Below, piece after piece: positions 1 through 8,565 of a stretch of 64,000 bases of DNA (its first letter is position 1; each line of letters opens with the position of its first letter). Under the pieces are notes generated by a model that was not told the DNA's origin, searched no databases, and saw only the letters and a list, made by a program, of their open reading frames with translations. The translations under genes and the position numbers were made by a program. Origin of the DNA: Lactiplantibacillus plantarum (lineage in GTDB: Bacteria; Bacillota; Bacilli; Lactobacillales; Lactobacillaceae); contig NZ_CP039121.1 of NCBI RefSeq assembly GCF_014131735.1, positions 248,001 to 312,000 on the forward strand, in the 5' to 3' direction.

Positions 1-90
1 AGATCTTTTTTGGTTTATAATCGCAATTAATTAACCGAGCGTATTTATGAAATTATTATTGGTCTATCATTTTTGATTGCAATATGCTAA

Positions 91-133
91 AACGGTCCGC
101 CGACTAGCTGGGAAGACTAGTCGGCGGACCGTT
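91..133 (-). terminator. Terminator of the P1B ATPase gene
   Basis: A perfect 17-bp stem (AACGGTCCGCCGACTAG and its complement) with a 9-nt loop lies just past the ATPase stop codon. Read on the minus strand it is followed by a short run of T, so it probably ends that transcript. Confidence 0.75.
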
Positions 134-172
134 ATTGGTTGCTAGGCCTGTAACCAAGTTGGGGAGACTTGA

Positions 173-2077
173 TTAAGCTGTGGCTGCTTGAATGGTTTTA
201 GTTGGTTGGTGTTTGTCGAACTTGGTTTGGAAATTGATTAACCGCATAGCGTTGAAGATAACGACTAAGATACTAGCTTCATGGACAAACATCCCACTGG
301 CCATGTAGATATAACCGAAGATTAGCCCAATCAGTAGGAAGGCCACGGTGGCAATGGCGATGAAGATGTTTTCACGAGTGTTCAAGACAGTCTTCTTGGC
401 GAGACCGTGGGCGTGTACTAATGCGGGGAAGCTTGATTGCATCAAGACGACATCGGATGTGTCGATGGCAACATCAGTCCCACTACCCATTGCGATTCCA
501 ATATCGGCGTTAGCGATTGAAGGACTGTCGTTGATGCCATCTCCAATAAAGGCGACCGTGTTACCGGCTGCTTTTAGTTTCTTAACGTATTCGACTTTTT
601 CTTCTGGCAAGAGGTTAGCGTGAACTTCATCTAGGTTCAATTCGTTGGCAACGGCTTGGGCAGTGAGTTCATTGTCTCCAGTTAACATAACGAGTTTCTT
701 GATTCCTTGGGCTTTTAATGCGGCGAGGGAATCCTTCACGCCTGGACGAATCGTATCGGCAATACCGAAGATGAGTTGAACTTGTCCGTCGACTGCCATG
801 ATAACGGTTGATTGACCACCAGCTTGTAAATCATTGAGATCTTTGAGTTGGGTAGGATTTAGTTTGATATTATGAGCCGTCAACATTTTTTGATTACCAA
901 TGACAACTTCTTGCTTACCGACTTGTGCACAGATTCCTTGGCCCTTAACGGTTTCAGTGTCATCTAGGACGGGAGCGCCCCCCGCTGACTGCTGGTCGGC
1001 ATAACTGACGATTGCTTGGCCTAACGGATGGTCGGAAACCCCCTCAATAGCGGCGGCGAGAGCTAGTTGATTATCCGCATTGTTTGTGTAAGTGTGCATG
1101 GTTGTAACGGCAGTGTTACCTTCCGTTAAAGTACCGGTCTTATCGAAGACCAGGGTATCGACTTTGGCAAAAGTATCGACGACTTCACCACCCTTGATTA
1201 GGATACCGCGCTTGGCGCCATTCCCAATTCCGGCAACGTTTGACACTGGGGCGCCGATAACTAAGGCACCTGGGCAACCGAGAACTAGTGCAGTGATTGC
1301 TAAGCGGAAGTCATGGGAGAAGGCGAAGACTAGGACTGCTAAAACGAGGACGGCAGGCGTATAATATTGAGCAAAGCGGTCGATGAACTTTTCAGCTTTG
1401 GACTTGGTATCTTGAGCTTCTTCAACCAATTCAATAATTTTTGCAAAAGTCGTGTCGTCGCCAACCTGAGTCGCTTTGATCTTCAGATAGCCATTTTCAA
1501 CCATTGTTCCGGAGTAAACCGAGTCCTTGAGTTGCTTGTTGATTTGGCGTGCTTCACCCGTAATTGAGGCTTCGTTAAGGTAGCCGTTACCTTCAACAAC
1601 AATCCCGTCAACGGGAACCTGACTCCCGGTTTTAACTAGGACAACGTCACCTTCGTCCACATCATCAACGTCGACTTCTTCGGTGCCATCATCAGTAACT
1701 AAAGTTGCGGTAGTTGGTGACATGTCAGTCAAGCCTTTGATTGCGGTCCGCGTCTTCTGCAAGGTCTTGCTTTCGAGATAGGAGCCAAACAAGAAGAGGA
1801 AAGTAACGATTGCGGATTCGTTGAATTCACCAATAATGAATGCCCCAATCACTGCGGTACTAACTAACAGTTCAATACTGAAAACTTTGTTCCGAAGTGC
1901 GCTCCAAGCACGAACCGCAATCGGAATGACGGCAATAATTGAAGCAACTGCTAAAATGACTTGGTAACCGAGCGTAAATTGTAAGAGATATTTACTGAGC
2001 ATCCCAAGGACAATCAGAATCCCCGTAACTAATGTAATTTGATTCGTATGTTTAGTGAGAAATAATTGGAATTTCAT
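173..2077 (-). CDS. P1B-type heavy-metal translocating ATPase with a CPG motif
   Basis: This 634-residue protein is an ATP-driven metal efflux pump in the cytoplasmic membrane. It shows the family signatures in order: TGEA of the actuator domain (about residue 170), an intramembrane CPG (about 268-270) in place of the usual CPC, the phosphorylated Asp in DKTGTLT (about 312), an HP dipeptide (SDHPLG) in the nucleotide domain, TGDN and GDGINDSP. There is no N-terminal HMA (CxxC) domain and no His-rich tail; the N-terminus goes straight into membrane segments. The C-terminal tail (VVIFNAMRL) resembles Cd/Zn ATPases, so Cd2+, Zn2+ or Co2+ is the likely substrate class, but CPG leaves the metal open. 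The ATG was chosen because AAGGAG lies 9 nt upstream; a TTG three codons earlier abuts the Shine-Dalgarno. The gene stands alone. Confidence 0.88.
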   Translation of the reverse strand: MKFQLFLTKHTNQITLVTGILIVLGMLSKYLLQFTLGYQVILAVASIIAVIPIAVRAWSALRNKVFSIELLVSTAVIGAFIIGEFNESAIVTFLFLFGSYLESKTLQKTRTAIKGLTDMSPTTATLVTDDGTEEVDVDDVDEGDVVLVKTGSQVPVDGIVVEGNGYLNEASITGEARQINKQLKDSVYSGTMVENGYLKIKATQVGDDTTFAKIIELVEEAQDTKSKAEKFIDRFAQYYTPAVLVLAVLVFAFSHDFRLAITALVLGCPGALVIGAPVSNVAGIGNGAKRGILIKGGEVVDTFAKVDTLVFDKTGTLTEGNTAVTTMHTYTNNADNQLALAAAIEGVSDHPLGQAIVSYADQQSAGGAPVLDDTETVKGQGICAQVGKQEVVIGNQKMLTAHNIKLNPTQLKDLNDLQAGGQSTVIMAVDGQVQLIFGIADTIRPGVKDSLAALKAQGIKKLVMLTGDNELTAQAVANELNLDEVHANLLPEEKVEYVKKLKAAGNTVAFIGDGINDSPSIANADIGIAMGSGTDVAIDTSDVVLMQSSFPALVHAHGLAKKTVLNTRENIFIAIATVAFLLIGLIFGYIYMASGMFVHEASILVVIFNAMRLINFQTKFDKHQPTKTIQAATA

Positions 2078-2197
2078 AATTTGCAACTCCTTATTTGATT
2101 TGATGACCCTAGTATAGTGAGTTCAGCTTGATGGCAACTTGATAGGCGTCAAGTTTTGCAAAATAACAGTATTAATTCTGGATTGCTGGCAGTGATT

Positions 2198-2951
2198 ATG
2201 ATTAAAACATGCCATTTTTTAAATTCAAAAGCAGCCAGCTTAGACCCACTGGAAACAGTTCGGGTTAGCGTAAACCTGCTTAGTTCGTTCGTCCTACGCC
2301 GACCTCCAGGCATTTCTGCCAATTGCCGGAACGTGGTGGGCACAGATTTGAGCCGAAAAAACACGTCTCAAATACTGGCCTTTCACTAACCAAGCAAAGG
2401 ACGCTTGCTAAGTGAAATTTCACCACTGGGCATTGTCAGAAACGCCTTCCAGTCGGGACAGTATTCGAATGGCAGACGGAGATGTACCCAACTTTTATTG
2501 GACTCATCATTTTTCTTTATAAACAGTAATTTTGTCGAGCAACTGTCAGGTAGAAGGTAACATTTTGATAGCTCACTATTTCGAAATCACTATAGTAATA
2601 ATCGAACGTCTCGACAAAGTGGTTAATGTAACCTTAAAGTCTCGTTTAAAATTCCATTATCAAAATAGTCAACGACCAATTGTACCAAGTTAAGTGGCCG
2701 TTCATCTGCCATTCGAGCGGCTTCCCGACTGGAGGGGCTGGATGACAATGCTCAGTAGCCAAATTATTCTTAGTCGGAAGTGCCTTTCTTCCGGCTTAGA
2801 ATAAGACTCGTATTTGAGATGACGCGGTTTGTGCGTTAGCTCAAATCGACGTCGGCTGCGTTCCAGCAATTGTCATCCAGCCCCGGAGGTCGGAATAGAA
2901 CGCTCACCGGCTGACGAACAGTAAGCCAACTAAATGGCATGTTTTAATCAT
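2198..2951. repeat. Large gene-free inverted-repeat element, copy 1
   Basis: A 754-bp stretch without a convincing gene. It is bounded by a perfect 20-bp inverted repeat (2198-2217 and 2932-2951). It is made of two structured halves in inverted orientation around an AT-rich centre (about 2480-2700). Left half: an imperfect 15-bp stem (2309-2323 with 2432-2446, 13 pairs) encloses two hairpins, one with an ATTTGAG/CTCAAAT stem. Right half: a perfect 16-bp stem (2734-2749 with 2869-2884) encloses a 17-bp hairpin (2764-2780 with 2788-2804) and another ATTTGAG/CTCAAAT hairpin. The halves are also complementary to each other, for example 2299-2307 with 2885-2893 and 2448-2458 with 2723-2733. A second copy lies at 37607-38475 in the same orientation. 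No target-site duplication is visible. It could be a non-autonomous transposable element or a large structured RNA. Confidence 0.85.
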
Positions 2952-3026
2952 GTTTCATGACAAGTTAACGGAAGAATGGGTAGGATGATCAAGTTTGAGT
3001 AAACAAGAGGTATAGGAGGGAAAAAC

Positions 3027-3998
3027 GTGGATTATCAAATAACGCAGGCCAATCAGCCCTTGATGCCGGCATACTTTCAGGGGCGTTGGGCGGTCAAGCA
3101 AATTGCGGATCGAGACGTGATGTATAGCACTAATTTGGGTGCAGAAATCGATTTTCAAGTCACTGATGCTAGTTTTGTGAGGTTGACATTCTTGCCGTTG
3201 GCGTATGAGCTACCGAGTTGGGTGGCGATTCAGATTGATGGCTTGCCTTTTCAACGGCAGGCGGTGACGAATGCCCCCCTATGGTTGACACTGGATGGTC
3301 GGCCTCACGTGGTACGGGTAGTTTTGAGTGGTAATACTGATGAGGACCGTGTGTGGGATGGCAATCAAGGTTTTGCAGTGAAAGCCCTGACGACAGATGG
3401 TGAGTTACAGCCAGTTCAGTTAGGCCGACACAGCGTGACGTGGATTGGGGATTCACTGACGGCCGGTTGCTGGGTCATGGGTAAGTACCCTGCCGAAGAT
3501 TATCGCGCGGAAGCCAACTATGCGGCGGTTGCGAGTGACTTGTTGAATGCACGGAATGTCCGCATTGCTTATAGTGCCGTTGGTCTCAGTAAACCAGGAA
3601 CTGGTGGCGTACCGGTACTGCCGGAGGTTTTAACAGCCGTGGATAGTAAAACGACGTGGCAACCAGTACCCACGGATTTAGTTGTGATTAATGTTGGTAC
3701 TAATGATCGGCACACGGATGATACGACGTTCACGGTAGTTTTGCGTCGCTTCCTTAATCAGGTGCAGACGCTTTACCCGAATAGCCGGCTTGCTGTAATG
3801 ATCCCGTTTAATCAGAATTTTGCAGCGATTATTCGCGCGGTCGTGGCCGAATTTATGCAATTGCAACTCATTGAAACGGCTACTTGGCAACTCAGTACCA
3901 CGGACGGGGTGCATTTAGATTTAGCTGGCTCCCGGATGGCGGGCGAATTAACAGCACAAGCGTTGCGGACACAGTATCCAGATGTTTTTAAATCGTGA
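3027..3998 (+). CDS. GDSL/SGNH-family esterase with N-terminal CE2-like domain
   Basis: This 323-residue cytoplasmic-looking protein (no signal peptide) has the SGNH hydrolase blocks. Block I is WIGDSLTAG with the catalytic Ser (about residue 147), block III is VGTNDR, and block V is DGVHLD with the catalytic Asp and His near the C-terminus. The first 130 residues look like the beta-sandwich that precedes the catalytic domain in carbohydrate esterase family 2 proteins, so a sugar or glycan ester (acetyl group) is the likely substrate. This is a family-level inference. The GTG start is supported by AGGAGGG 6 nt upstream. The gene lies just downstream of the inverted-repeat element and ends in a strong terminator shared with the convergent ydcF-like gene. 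Confidence 0.85.
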   Translation: MDYQITQANQPLMPAYFQGRWAVKQIADRDVMYSTNLGAEIDFQVTDASFVRLTFLPLAYELPSWVAIQIDGLPFQRQAVTNAPLWLTLDGRPHVVRVVLSGNTDEDRVWDGNQGFAVKALTTDGELQPVQLGRHSVTWIGDSLTAGCWVMGKYPAEDYRAEANYAAVASDLLNARNVRIAYSAVGLSKPGTGGVPVLPEVLTAVDSKTTWQPVPTDLVVINVGTNDRHTDDTTFTVVLRRFLNQVQTLYPNSRLAVMIPFNQNFAAIIRAVVAEFMQLQLIETATWQLSTTDGVHLDLAGSRMAGELTAQALRTQYPDVFKS

Positions 3999-4012
3999 TC
4001 AACCCATCTTAT

Positions 4013-4065
4013 AAAAATCCCGTTTTACTGTAGCGATGTTCTGCTGCAGTGAAACGGGATTTTTT
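4013..4065. terminator. Bidirectional terminator
   Basis: An imperfect long hairpin (AATCCCGTTTTACTG...CAGTGAAACGGGATT) has A/T runs on both sides. It lies between the convergent SGNH esterase and YdcF-like genes and can serve both. Confidence 0.85.
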
Positions 4066-4095
4066 GGTGGCACTACTAGATTTTAAAAATAAACG

Positions 4096-4791
4096 TTAAC
4101 GCTGGCGGTGTAGTGATTGCGACTGTAAATACCGGGCCGCAGCGAGCACCTTTTCGGGAATATCCACATGGGCGATGAAGCCCTGACCACGGGGACCATA
4201 ACCGTTGGGGGTATCCACTAGGCGTTGAAATTCACCGAGTAAGAGTTCAGTAAAGTAAGCGGGTTGCCAGCCAGCTAATATTGTGTTTGGCGTAAATTGC
4301 ATTGGTTGTAGCCGGTTTAATTGCAAGGTCGCCGGCGCATAGCGAATAAAGTTGGCATTGGGCCAATTGGCTGAGAACGTTAGGGTAGTCCGCCGCGCGA
4401 GTAACGGGTCTTGTACGAGTAGGACGTGGCGCCAATCGGTGGGGGCTAACGCGCGGGCATGCGTGGCATTGCTACCAGTATTGGTAGAAGTCTTGTCGAG
4501 GCGGATACTACCTTGATAGCCAGTCTTTCGAACAAGCGTCGCCATCAACTCAGCCTCACTAGCTTGAGATTTTGGCAGGTTTAAGTTTTGCCGCAAATAC
4601 TTAGTGGCGTGGCCGATGCCGCCCGCAATAATGAGTAGTGGTAATTGATAGTCTTGGGCTAACTGGCCCGCTGCAGTGGCTGTTGCTGGGAGGCTGTTGC
4701 CACAAAGGACCAGGCCATCGAGGTGCTCAGGCAAGGCGGTGGTGTGTGTCAACCAAGCCAGACATTGATTGAAAGCGGTCAGTTCGTCCAA
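4096..4791 (-). CDS. YdcF/SanA-like DUF218 protein
   Basis: This 231-residue protein starts with a nucleotide-binding-like fold: LDGLVLCGNSLP near the N-terminus, then LLIIAGGIGHAT, and a central SxNTxSNA (about residues 106-112). These match the DUF218 (YdcF/SanA/ElyC) family. E. coli members act in envelope physiology and YdcF binds S-adenosylmethionine; the reaction here is unknown. There is no transmembrane segment, unlike SanA or ElyC. The start is TTG immediately after the TAA stop of menG, with AAGGAGG inside the end of menG, so the two genes are translationally coupled in one operon. Confidence 0.8.
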   Translation of the reverse strand: MDELTAFNQCLAWLTHTTALPEHLDGLVLCGNSLPATATAAGQLAQDYQLPLLIIAGGIGHATKYLRQNLNLPKSQASEAELMATLVRKTGYQGSIRLDKTSTNTGSNATHARALAPTDWRHVLLVQDPLLARRTTLTFSANWPNANFIRYAPATLQLNRLQPMQFTPNTILAGWQPAYFTELLLGEFQRLVDTPNGYGPRGQGFIAHVDIPEKVLAAARYLQSQSLHRQR

Positions 4792-5505
4792 TTACTTGGC
4801 CTCCTTAGTCCCAAAGTGAGCCGCTGCGGCTCCAAAGTTGAACCGTTGGAAGTGAACATTTTGAAAGCCTGCTTGCTGAAACATCGTTGCTAACTGTTGG
4901 TAGCTTGCAAAGTGACGAGTGGTTTCCTGTAAATAGGAATATTCCTGATATTGATGGGCGAATAAGCGCCCGAATAGTGGGACTACTTTTGTGAAATACC
5001 ACTGCCAGACTGGTTTAATCAATGGCTGATCGGGTTGAGACGTCTCTAAGCAGACCAAGCGAGCCCCCGGTTTTAGTACGCGATAAATTTCAGTTAAAGC
5101 TTGGGCTTTATCAGGCAAGTTGCGGAGTCCGAAGCCAATCGTGACGAGGTCAAAGGTGTTGTCCTTAAACGGAAGATGCATCGCATTGCCGCGGCGCAAC
5201 CAGACCCGATCGGCAACCTGTTGCTGGGTCACTTTTTGTTGTGCCAGTTTTAACATTGGGGCTGAAAAGTCTAATCCGATGACTTCACCGGGTGCCTGTA
5301 ATTCTTTAGCCAGCGCGATCGTCCAATCACCCGTACCACAACAGAGGTCGAGAATATGGGCGTTAGACGCTAGATGGATCTGGGCCATCGTTTGCTTGCG
5401 CCAATGACGATGCGTTCCGAGACTGATGATGTTATTCATCCGATCATAGTTCGGCGCGATGGTGTCGAACAAACCTTGGACATTATGTAAATAACGATTT
5501 GCCAT
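4792..5505 (-). CDS. menG: Demethylmenaquinone methyltransferase
   Basis: This 237-residue class I SAM-dependent methyltransferase of the UbiE/MenG family methylates demethylmenaquinone to menaquinone. Motif I (LDLCCGTGDWTIAL, about residues 53-66) binds SAM, followed by GLDFSAPML and the family-specific IGFGLRNLPDK (about 123-133). The N-terminal NYDRMNNIISLGTHRHWR is also typical. The length is normal for the family. Lactobacilli of this type keep a partial menaquinone pathway that supports respiration when menaquinone and haem are supplied, so the enzyme may act on scavenged or locally made demethylmenaquinone. The ATG has AGGAGGT 7 nt upstream. It is first in a two-gene operon with the YdcF-like gene. 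Confidence 0.92.
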   Translation of the reverse strand: MANRYLHNVQGLFDTIAPNYDRMNNIISLGTHRHWRKQTMAQIHLASNAHILDLCCGTGDWTIALAKELQAPGEVIGLDFSAPMLKLAQQKVTQQQVADRVWLRRGNAMHLPFKDNTFDLVTIGFGLRNLPDKAQALTEIYRVLKPGARLVCLETSQPDQPLIKPVWQWYFTKVVPLFGRLFAHQYQEYSYLQETTRHFASYQQLATMFQQAGFQNVHFQRFNFGAAAAHFGTKEAK

Positions 5506-5631
5506 AAATGATACCTCCTGATAGTTGCTTTACTTACTACTATAGCAGATGTTGGTTGCCAGTTACCGTGAAAAGGAATGATAATCAATATTGTTCGTGA
5601 ATAAACCGTTAAACTAAAGTTAAAACAACAT

Positions 5632-5684
5632 AAAGGCAGTCTCGATCGGTATGTATTAAGTACCAATCAAGACTGCCTTTTTTA
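5632..5684. terminator. Terminator-like hairpin downstream of the Dyp peroxidase gene
   Basis: AAGGCAGTC pairs with GACTGCCTT around a partly paired inner region. The T-run is stronger on the plus strand, but the only nearby gene ending here is the Dyp peroxidase on the minus strand. Confidence 0.55.
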
Positions 5685-5738
5685 ACAGCGTGTTCCTAGT
5701 CGAAGCCTTAACGTCAAAACGAGTACGCTAGTAATAGC

Positions 5739-6692
5739 TTAAAAATCATTATCTGCAATTTGAGCGAACAGGTCACGTGATGGGATGAAGAACGCTTGTC
5801 CGGATAGTAAAGTTGAGAAAGTTAGTAAAAAGTCACTTTGGTCGACCATGTTTTGCAGCATGCCTTTGGTAACCGTCCAGTGACGGGCATAACCAATGAA
5901 GTACGTCCCTGTGTTACCAGCTGCTGGATTGGAGTACGGGACATTCATCCGAACGATTTTTTGTTCGACACCATCAATTTCCAATTTTGAAGCAACGTTG
6001 TGAGCATTCTTAAACTTGTCTTCGTCTTCTAACTCGAAGTCGCTGAATTTTTCGCGGCCCACGGCTTTTTCCTGATCCTCGGTGTGCATATGTTCCCACA
6101 CGGGCATATCATGTTGCCATTTCTGTGCAAAGGCGTAAGAACCGTTGATGAACTGGGGGTCTTCGTCACCAACTAAGGCATAATCAGCGGCATCTTCTAC
6201 GGCCGGCGCTTCCGTACCGTCGATAAAGCCAATGATGGCCCGGCCCTCGAAGTAACGAAAGCCTTTCGTCTCATCGAGGACGGTCGTAATTGGCGCTAAG
6301 ACCCGCTGGAACTGCGTTTGGCATTCGTAGACGACCGCTTCGTTGCTTGCGCGAATGTGGAAGAAGAGGTCGCCGGGTGTTGCTGGCATGGTGTATTTGG
6401 GCCCACTTAAGGTGGTGTAGGTTTCTAATTCTTTAGGTTTGGGTGCGCCAGGAAACAGGTAATCCCAAGCGGCACTACTGATGCCGATGCTAACTTTTAA
6501 TTGGGTGCCAGTTTCAGGTTTGGCGTCCCGGATGCGTAATGAGCGAATGATGGCTTGTGACCGATCTGCAAATTCTTGAAAGACTTCACGGTCGTGTTGC
6601 TGATCCTGCCGATTTAATTGAAGAACGGTAAATTGAACGTGTTCACCGACATCCTTCCAGACATCTTGGGCGCGATTTGGATTGATTGGCAT
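5739..6692 (-). CDS. Dyp-type (dye-decolourising) haem peroxidase
   Basis: This 317-residue protein belongs to the Dyp-type peroxidase family, which uses H2O2 to oxidise substrates with haem b. Visible family features are the distal GFIDGTEAP segment (the GxxDG motif whose Asp takes the acid-base role), the GGSYAFAQ-like NGSYAFAQKW, the proximal His region (EDEDKFKNAHNVAS) and the C-terminal FTSLLSGQAFF-like block. No Tat or Sec signal is present, so it acts in the cytoplasm. The real start is the ATG of MPINPNRAQD, with GGAGGA 8 nt upstream; the reading frame stays open further upstream without a ribosome site. In a haem-auxotrophic lactobacillus it would need imported haem. Confidence 0.88.
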   Translation of the reverse strand: MPINPNRAQDVWKDVGEHVQFTVLQLNRQDQQHDREVFQEFADRSQAIIRSLRIRDAKPETGTQLKVSIGISSAAWDYLFPGAPKPKELETYTTLSGPKYTMPATPGDLFFHIRASNEAVVYECQTQFQRVLAPITTVLDETKGFRYFEGRAIIGFIDGTEAPAVEDAADYALVGDEDPQFINGSYAFAQKWQHDMPVWEHMHTEDQEKAVGREKFSDFELEDEDKFKNAHNVASKLEIDGVEQKIVRMNVPYSNPAAGNTGTYFIGYARHWTVTKGMLQNMVDQSDFLLTFSTLLSGQAFFIPSRDLFAQIADNDF

Positions 6693-6852
6693 GACATATT
6701 TCCTCCATAAATTGTTTGATATTGTTAGCGTACATGGTGGTAAGGGTAGCGTCAAATAAAGGCAAACGGCGGGTGTGAATAATGACGACATTCGCTAGCA
6801 TCAGGGGTAGGCGGCCAAACTAACGTGGTGTGTATCCTAATCACTAAACGGA

Positions 6853-7431
6853 CTAGTCGGTTGGAATCGTTGGTGCTTGTAAGACATTAGGAATTAATTG
6901 AATAAATAGCCGGTAAGTCTCAATTTTGCTGAGTGTTGTCTGTGTGGTTGCAAGTTGCCAAGCTAACTGATGAAGACAGTTGCCGAGATAGGTTGCCATA
7001 AAATGCCGTTGCTTAGGATGGATGGCTAAGCTAGTTAGTAGCTGTTGGGCAAAGCCAACCTCTAATGGGATGACCCGCTCGCGACACTGGGCCCATGACA
7101 CGAGTAAGGGGAGGCCCAGATGTGCACGAATCGTCGTGACGATCGCACCAGCAATGGTCGCGTAAGATGTGGTCGTTAAGTCATTCAACGCGTGTCCTAA
7201 CTGTTGTAAGGCAATTAAGTATTCAATCACAATGATATCTTCAATATCCTGGTGATGACGATAAAAGGTGGCACGTCCAACGTGGGCATCCAGACAAAGT
7301 TGTTTGACAGTCAACTCGTTGAAGGACTTTTGAGACTTAAAATTCGCTTGCAGGGCAGTAATCAATTTACGATGAGTTTGATGAGTTCGCTGATCAATAT
7401 GCAATTGATTGTTCATAATTAATTTTGTCAT
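6853..7431 (-). CDS. TetR/AcrR-family transcriptional regulator
   Basis: This 192-residue protein has an N-terminal TetR-type helix-turn-helix (about residues 20-65: LITALQANFKSQKSFNELTVKQLC ... VGRATFYRHHQDIEDI, given here in part) and an all-helical ligand domain. It is divergent from the amidohydrolase operon across a 119-bp gap that carries an inverted repeat next to a promoter, so it most likely represses that operon. No strong ribosome site precedes either possible ATG (the second is five codons in), so the start is uncertain. Confidence 0.85.
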   Translation of the reverse strand: MTKLIMNNQLHIDQRTHQTHRKLITALQANFKSQKSFNELTVKQLCLDAHVGRATFYRHHQDIEDIIVIEYLIALQQLGHALNDLTTTSYATIAGAIVTTIRAHLGLPLLVSWAQCRERVIPLEVGFAQQLLTSLAIHPKQRHFMATYLGNCLHQLAWQLATTQTTLSKIETYRLFIQLIPNVLQAPTIPTD

Positions 7432-7496
7432 ATGTTAATGATACACCAGATTACGATATGTCTCAAAACGTCCCTTTTTTAGCATATGAAAGCGTC

Positions 7497-7526
7497 TATA
7501 ATAGCTGTCACAGTTAGATATAACTG
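7497..7526 (+). promoter_or_regulatory. Promoter -10 box and inverted-repeat operator of the amidohydrolase operon
   Basis: A perfect TATAAT (7497-7502) is followed by CAGTTAGATATAACTG (7511-7526), an inverted repeat with CAGTT/AACTG arms. It overlaps the likely transcription start, where a TetR repressor would block RNA polymerase. The binding is inferred from position. Confidence 0.55.
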
Positions 7527-7550
7527 ACCAATTAAGGAGATTGTGGACTA

Positions 7551-8552
7551 ATGAAATTAATTACCGTTGAAGAGCATTTTGAATCGGCAGCTGTGACTGC
7601 CGCAATGCGTCAAGCTGTTGGTAACGCTGTGTTACCAGCAGTTAGTCCAGCGCTACGCCAGTACATGCGGGACAATTTACCGAGTCCTGCAATTATGCAA
7701 GACACCCAGCATGAACGTCTGGCATTTATGGCTCAATATGGCATTGATATGCAGGTGTTATCTTATGGTAATTCATCACCACAGAACTTATCGCCGGAAC
7801 AAGCAGTTCCACTCTCACAATTAGCTAATGATGAATTAGCGAAAGCAGTGGTAGCTCATCCTGATCGTTATGCTGGGTTAGCCGTTCTACCAGTTGGTGA
7901 TCCGCAAGCTGCGGTCGCTGAATTAAACCGAGCGGTGACGACGCTGGGATTACGGGGTGTGTTGCTGAAAGGAAATTATCAGAATAAATTTTTTGATGAG
8001 CCATTCTTCTTACCAATCTTTGAAGCAGCTGCGGCGCTTGATGTCCCTGTGTATTTTCACCCCTCATTTATTCCGCAAGCAGTAACGAGTCATTATTTTG
8101 AAAGTAACCAATGGTCTGACGTTGTCACGGGGATCTTATCATCTGCCGGTTATGGTTGGCATATGGATGTTGGGATTCAAGTGATACGGATGATTGCTAG
8201 TGGTATTTTTGATAAGTTGCCTGGCTTGAAGCTCATTTCAGGACACTGGGGCGAACTAGTCCCACTATTTTTGGAACGTTTGGATGATGAGTTAACAACA
8301 TATACAGACTTACAGTATCCGTTTAGTACTTATTATCGGCATAATGTGTACGTGACGCCAAGTGGTATTTTGAGTGCGCCTCAGTTGCAATTTATGTTAG
8401 CGGAGATGGGGGCGGATCACCTGATGTATTCGATCGATTACCCGTATAAGCAGCCGGAGACGAGTGGAAGTTTCCTGGATATCGCCGACTTGACCGATGA
8501 ACAACGAGCTCAAATCGCGTTTGGCACGGCAACCACGTTATTTAAATTATAG
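7551..8552 (+). CDS. Amidohydrolase-family protein, resorcylate/salicylate decarboxylase-like
   Basis: This 333-residue protein belongs to the amidohydrolase_2 (ACMSD-like) family of metal-dependent TIM barrels. The N-terminal VEEHFE corresponds to the EEHF segment of gamma-resorcylate and 2,3-dihydroxybenzoate decarboxylases. HPSFIP (about residue 169) and GHWGELVPLFLERLD (about residues 227-241) carry conserved His, and YSIDYPY carries the late conserved Asp. Aromatic acid decarboxylation is the best guess; the substrate is not known. It starts a tight operon with a DUF2316 gene and a SnoaL-like gene and is divergent from a TetR regulator. The start has AAGGAG 14 nt upstream. Confidence 0.8.
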   Translation: MKLITVEEHFESAAVTAAMRQAVGNAVLPAVSPALRQYMRDNLPSPAIMQDTQHERLAFMAQYGIDMQVLSYGNSSPQNLSPEQAVPLSQLANDELAKAVVAHPDRYAGLAVLPVGDPQAAVAELNRAVTTLGLRGVLLKGNYQNKFFDEPFFLPIFEAAAALDVPVYFHPSFIPQAVTSHYFESNQWSDVVTGILSSAGYGWHMDVGIQVIRMIASGIFDKLPGLKLISGHWGELVPLFLERLDDELTTYTDLQYPFSTYYRHNVYVTPSGILSAPQLQFMLAEMGADHLMYSIDYPYKQPETSGSFLDIADLTDEQRAQIAFGTATTLFKL

Positions 8553-8565
8553 GAGGAACGAAATA

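Noticed and set aside
2149..2389. Short open frames on both strands at the left end of element copy 1
   Set aside because: No ribosome site or family match; they lie in a conserved inverted-repeat structure, and the related frame in copy 2 is not conserved as a protein in a way that exceeds the DNA similarity.
2190..2960. Target-site duplication next to the inverted-repeat elements
   Set aside because: Flanking bases left and right of the terminal repeats do not match in either copy, so classical transposition could not be shown.
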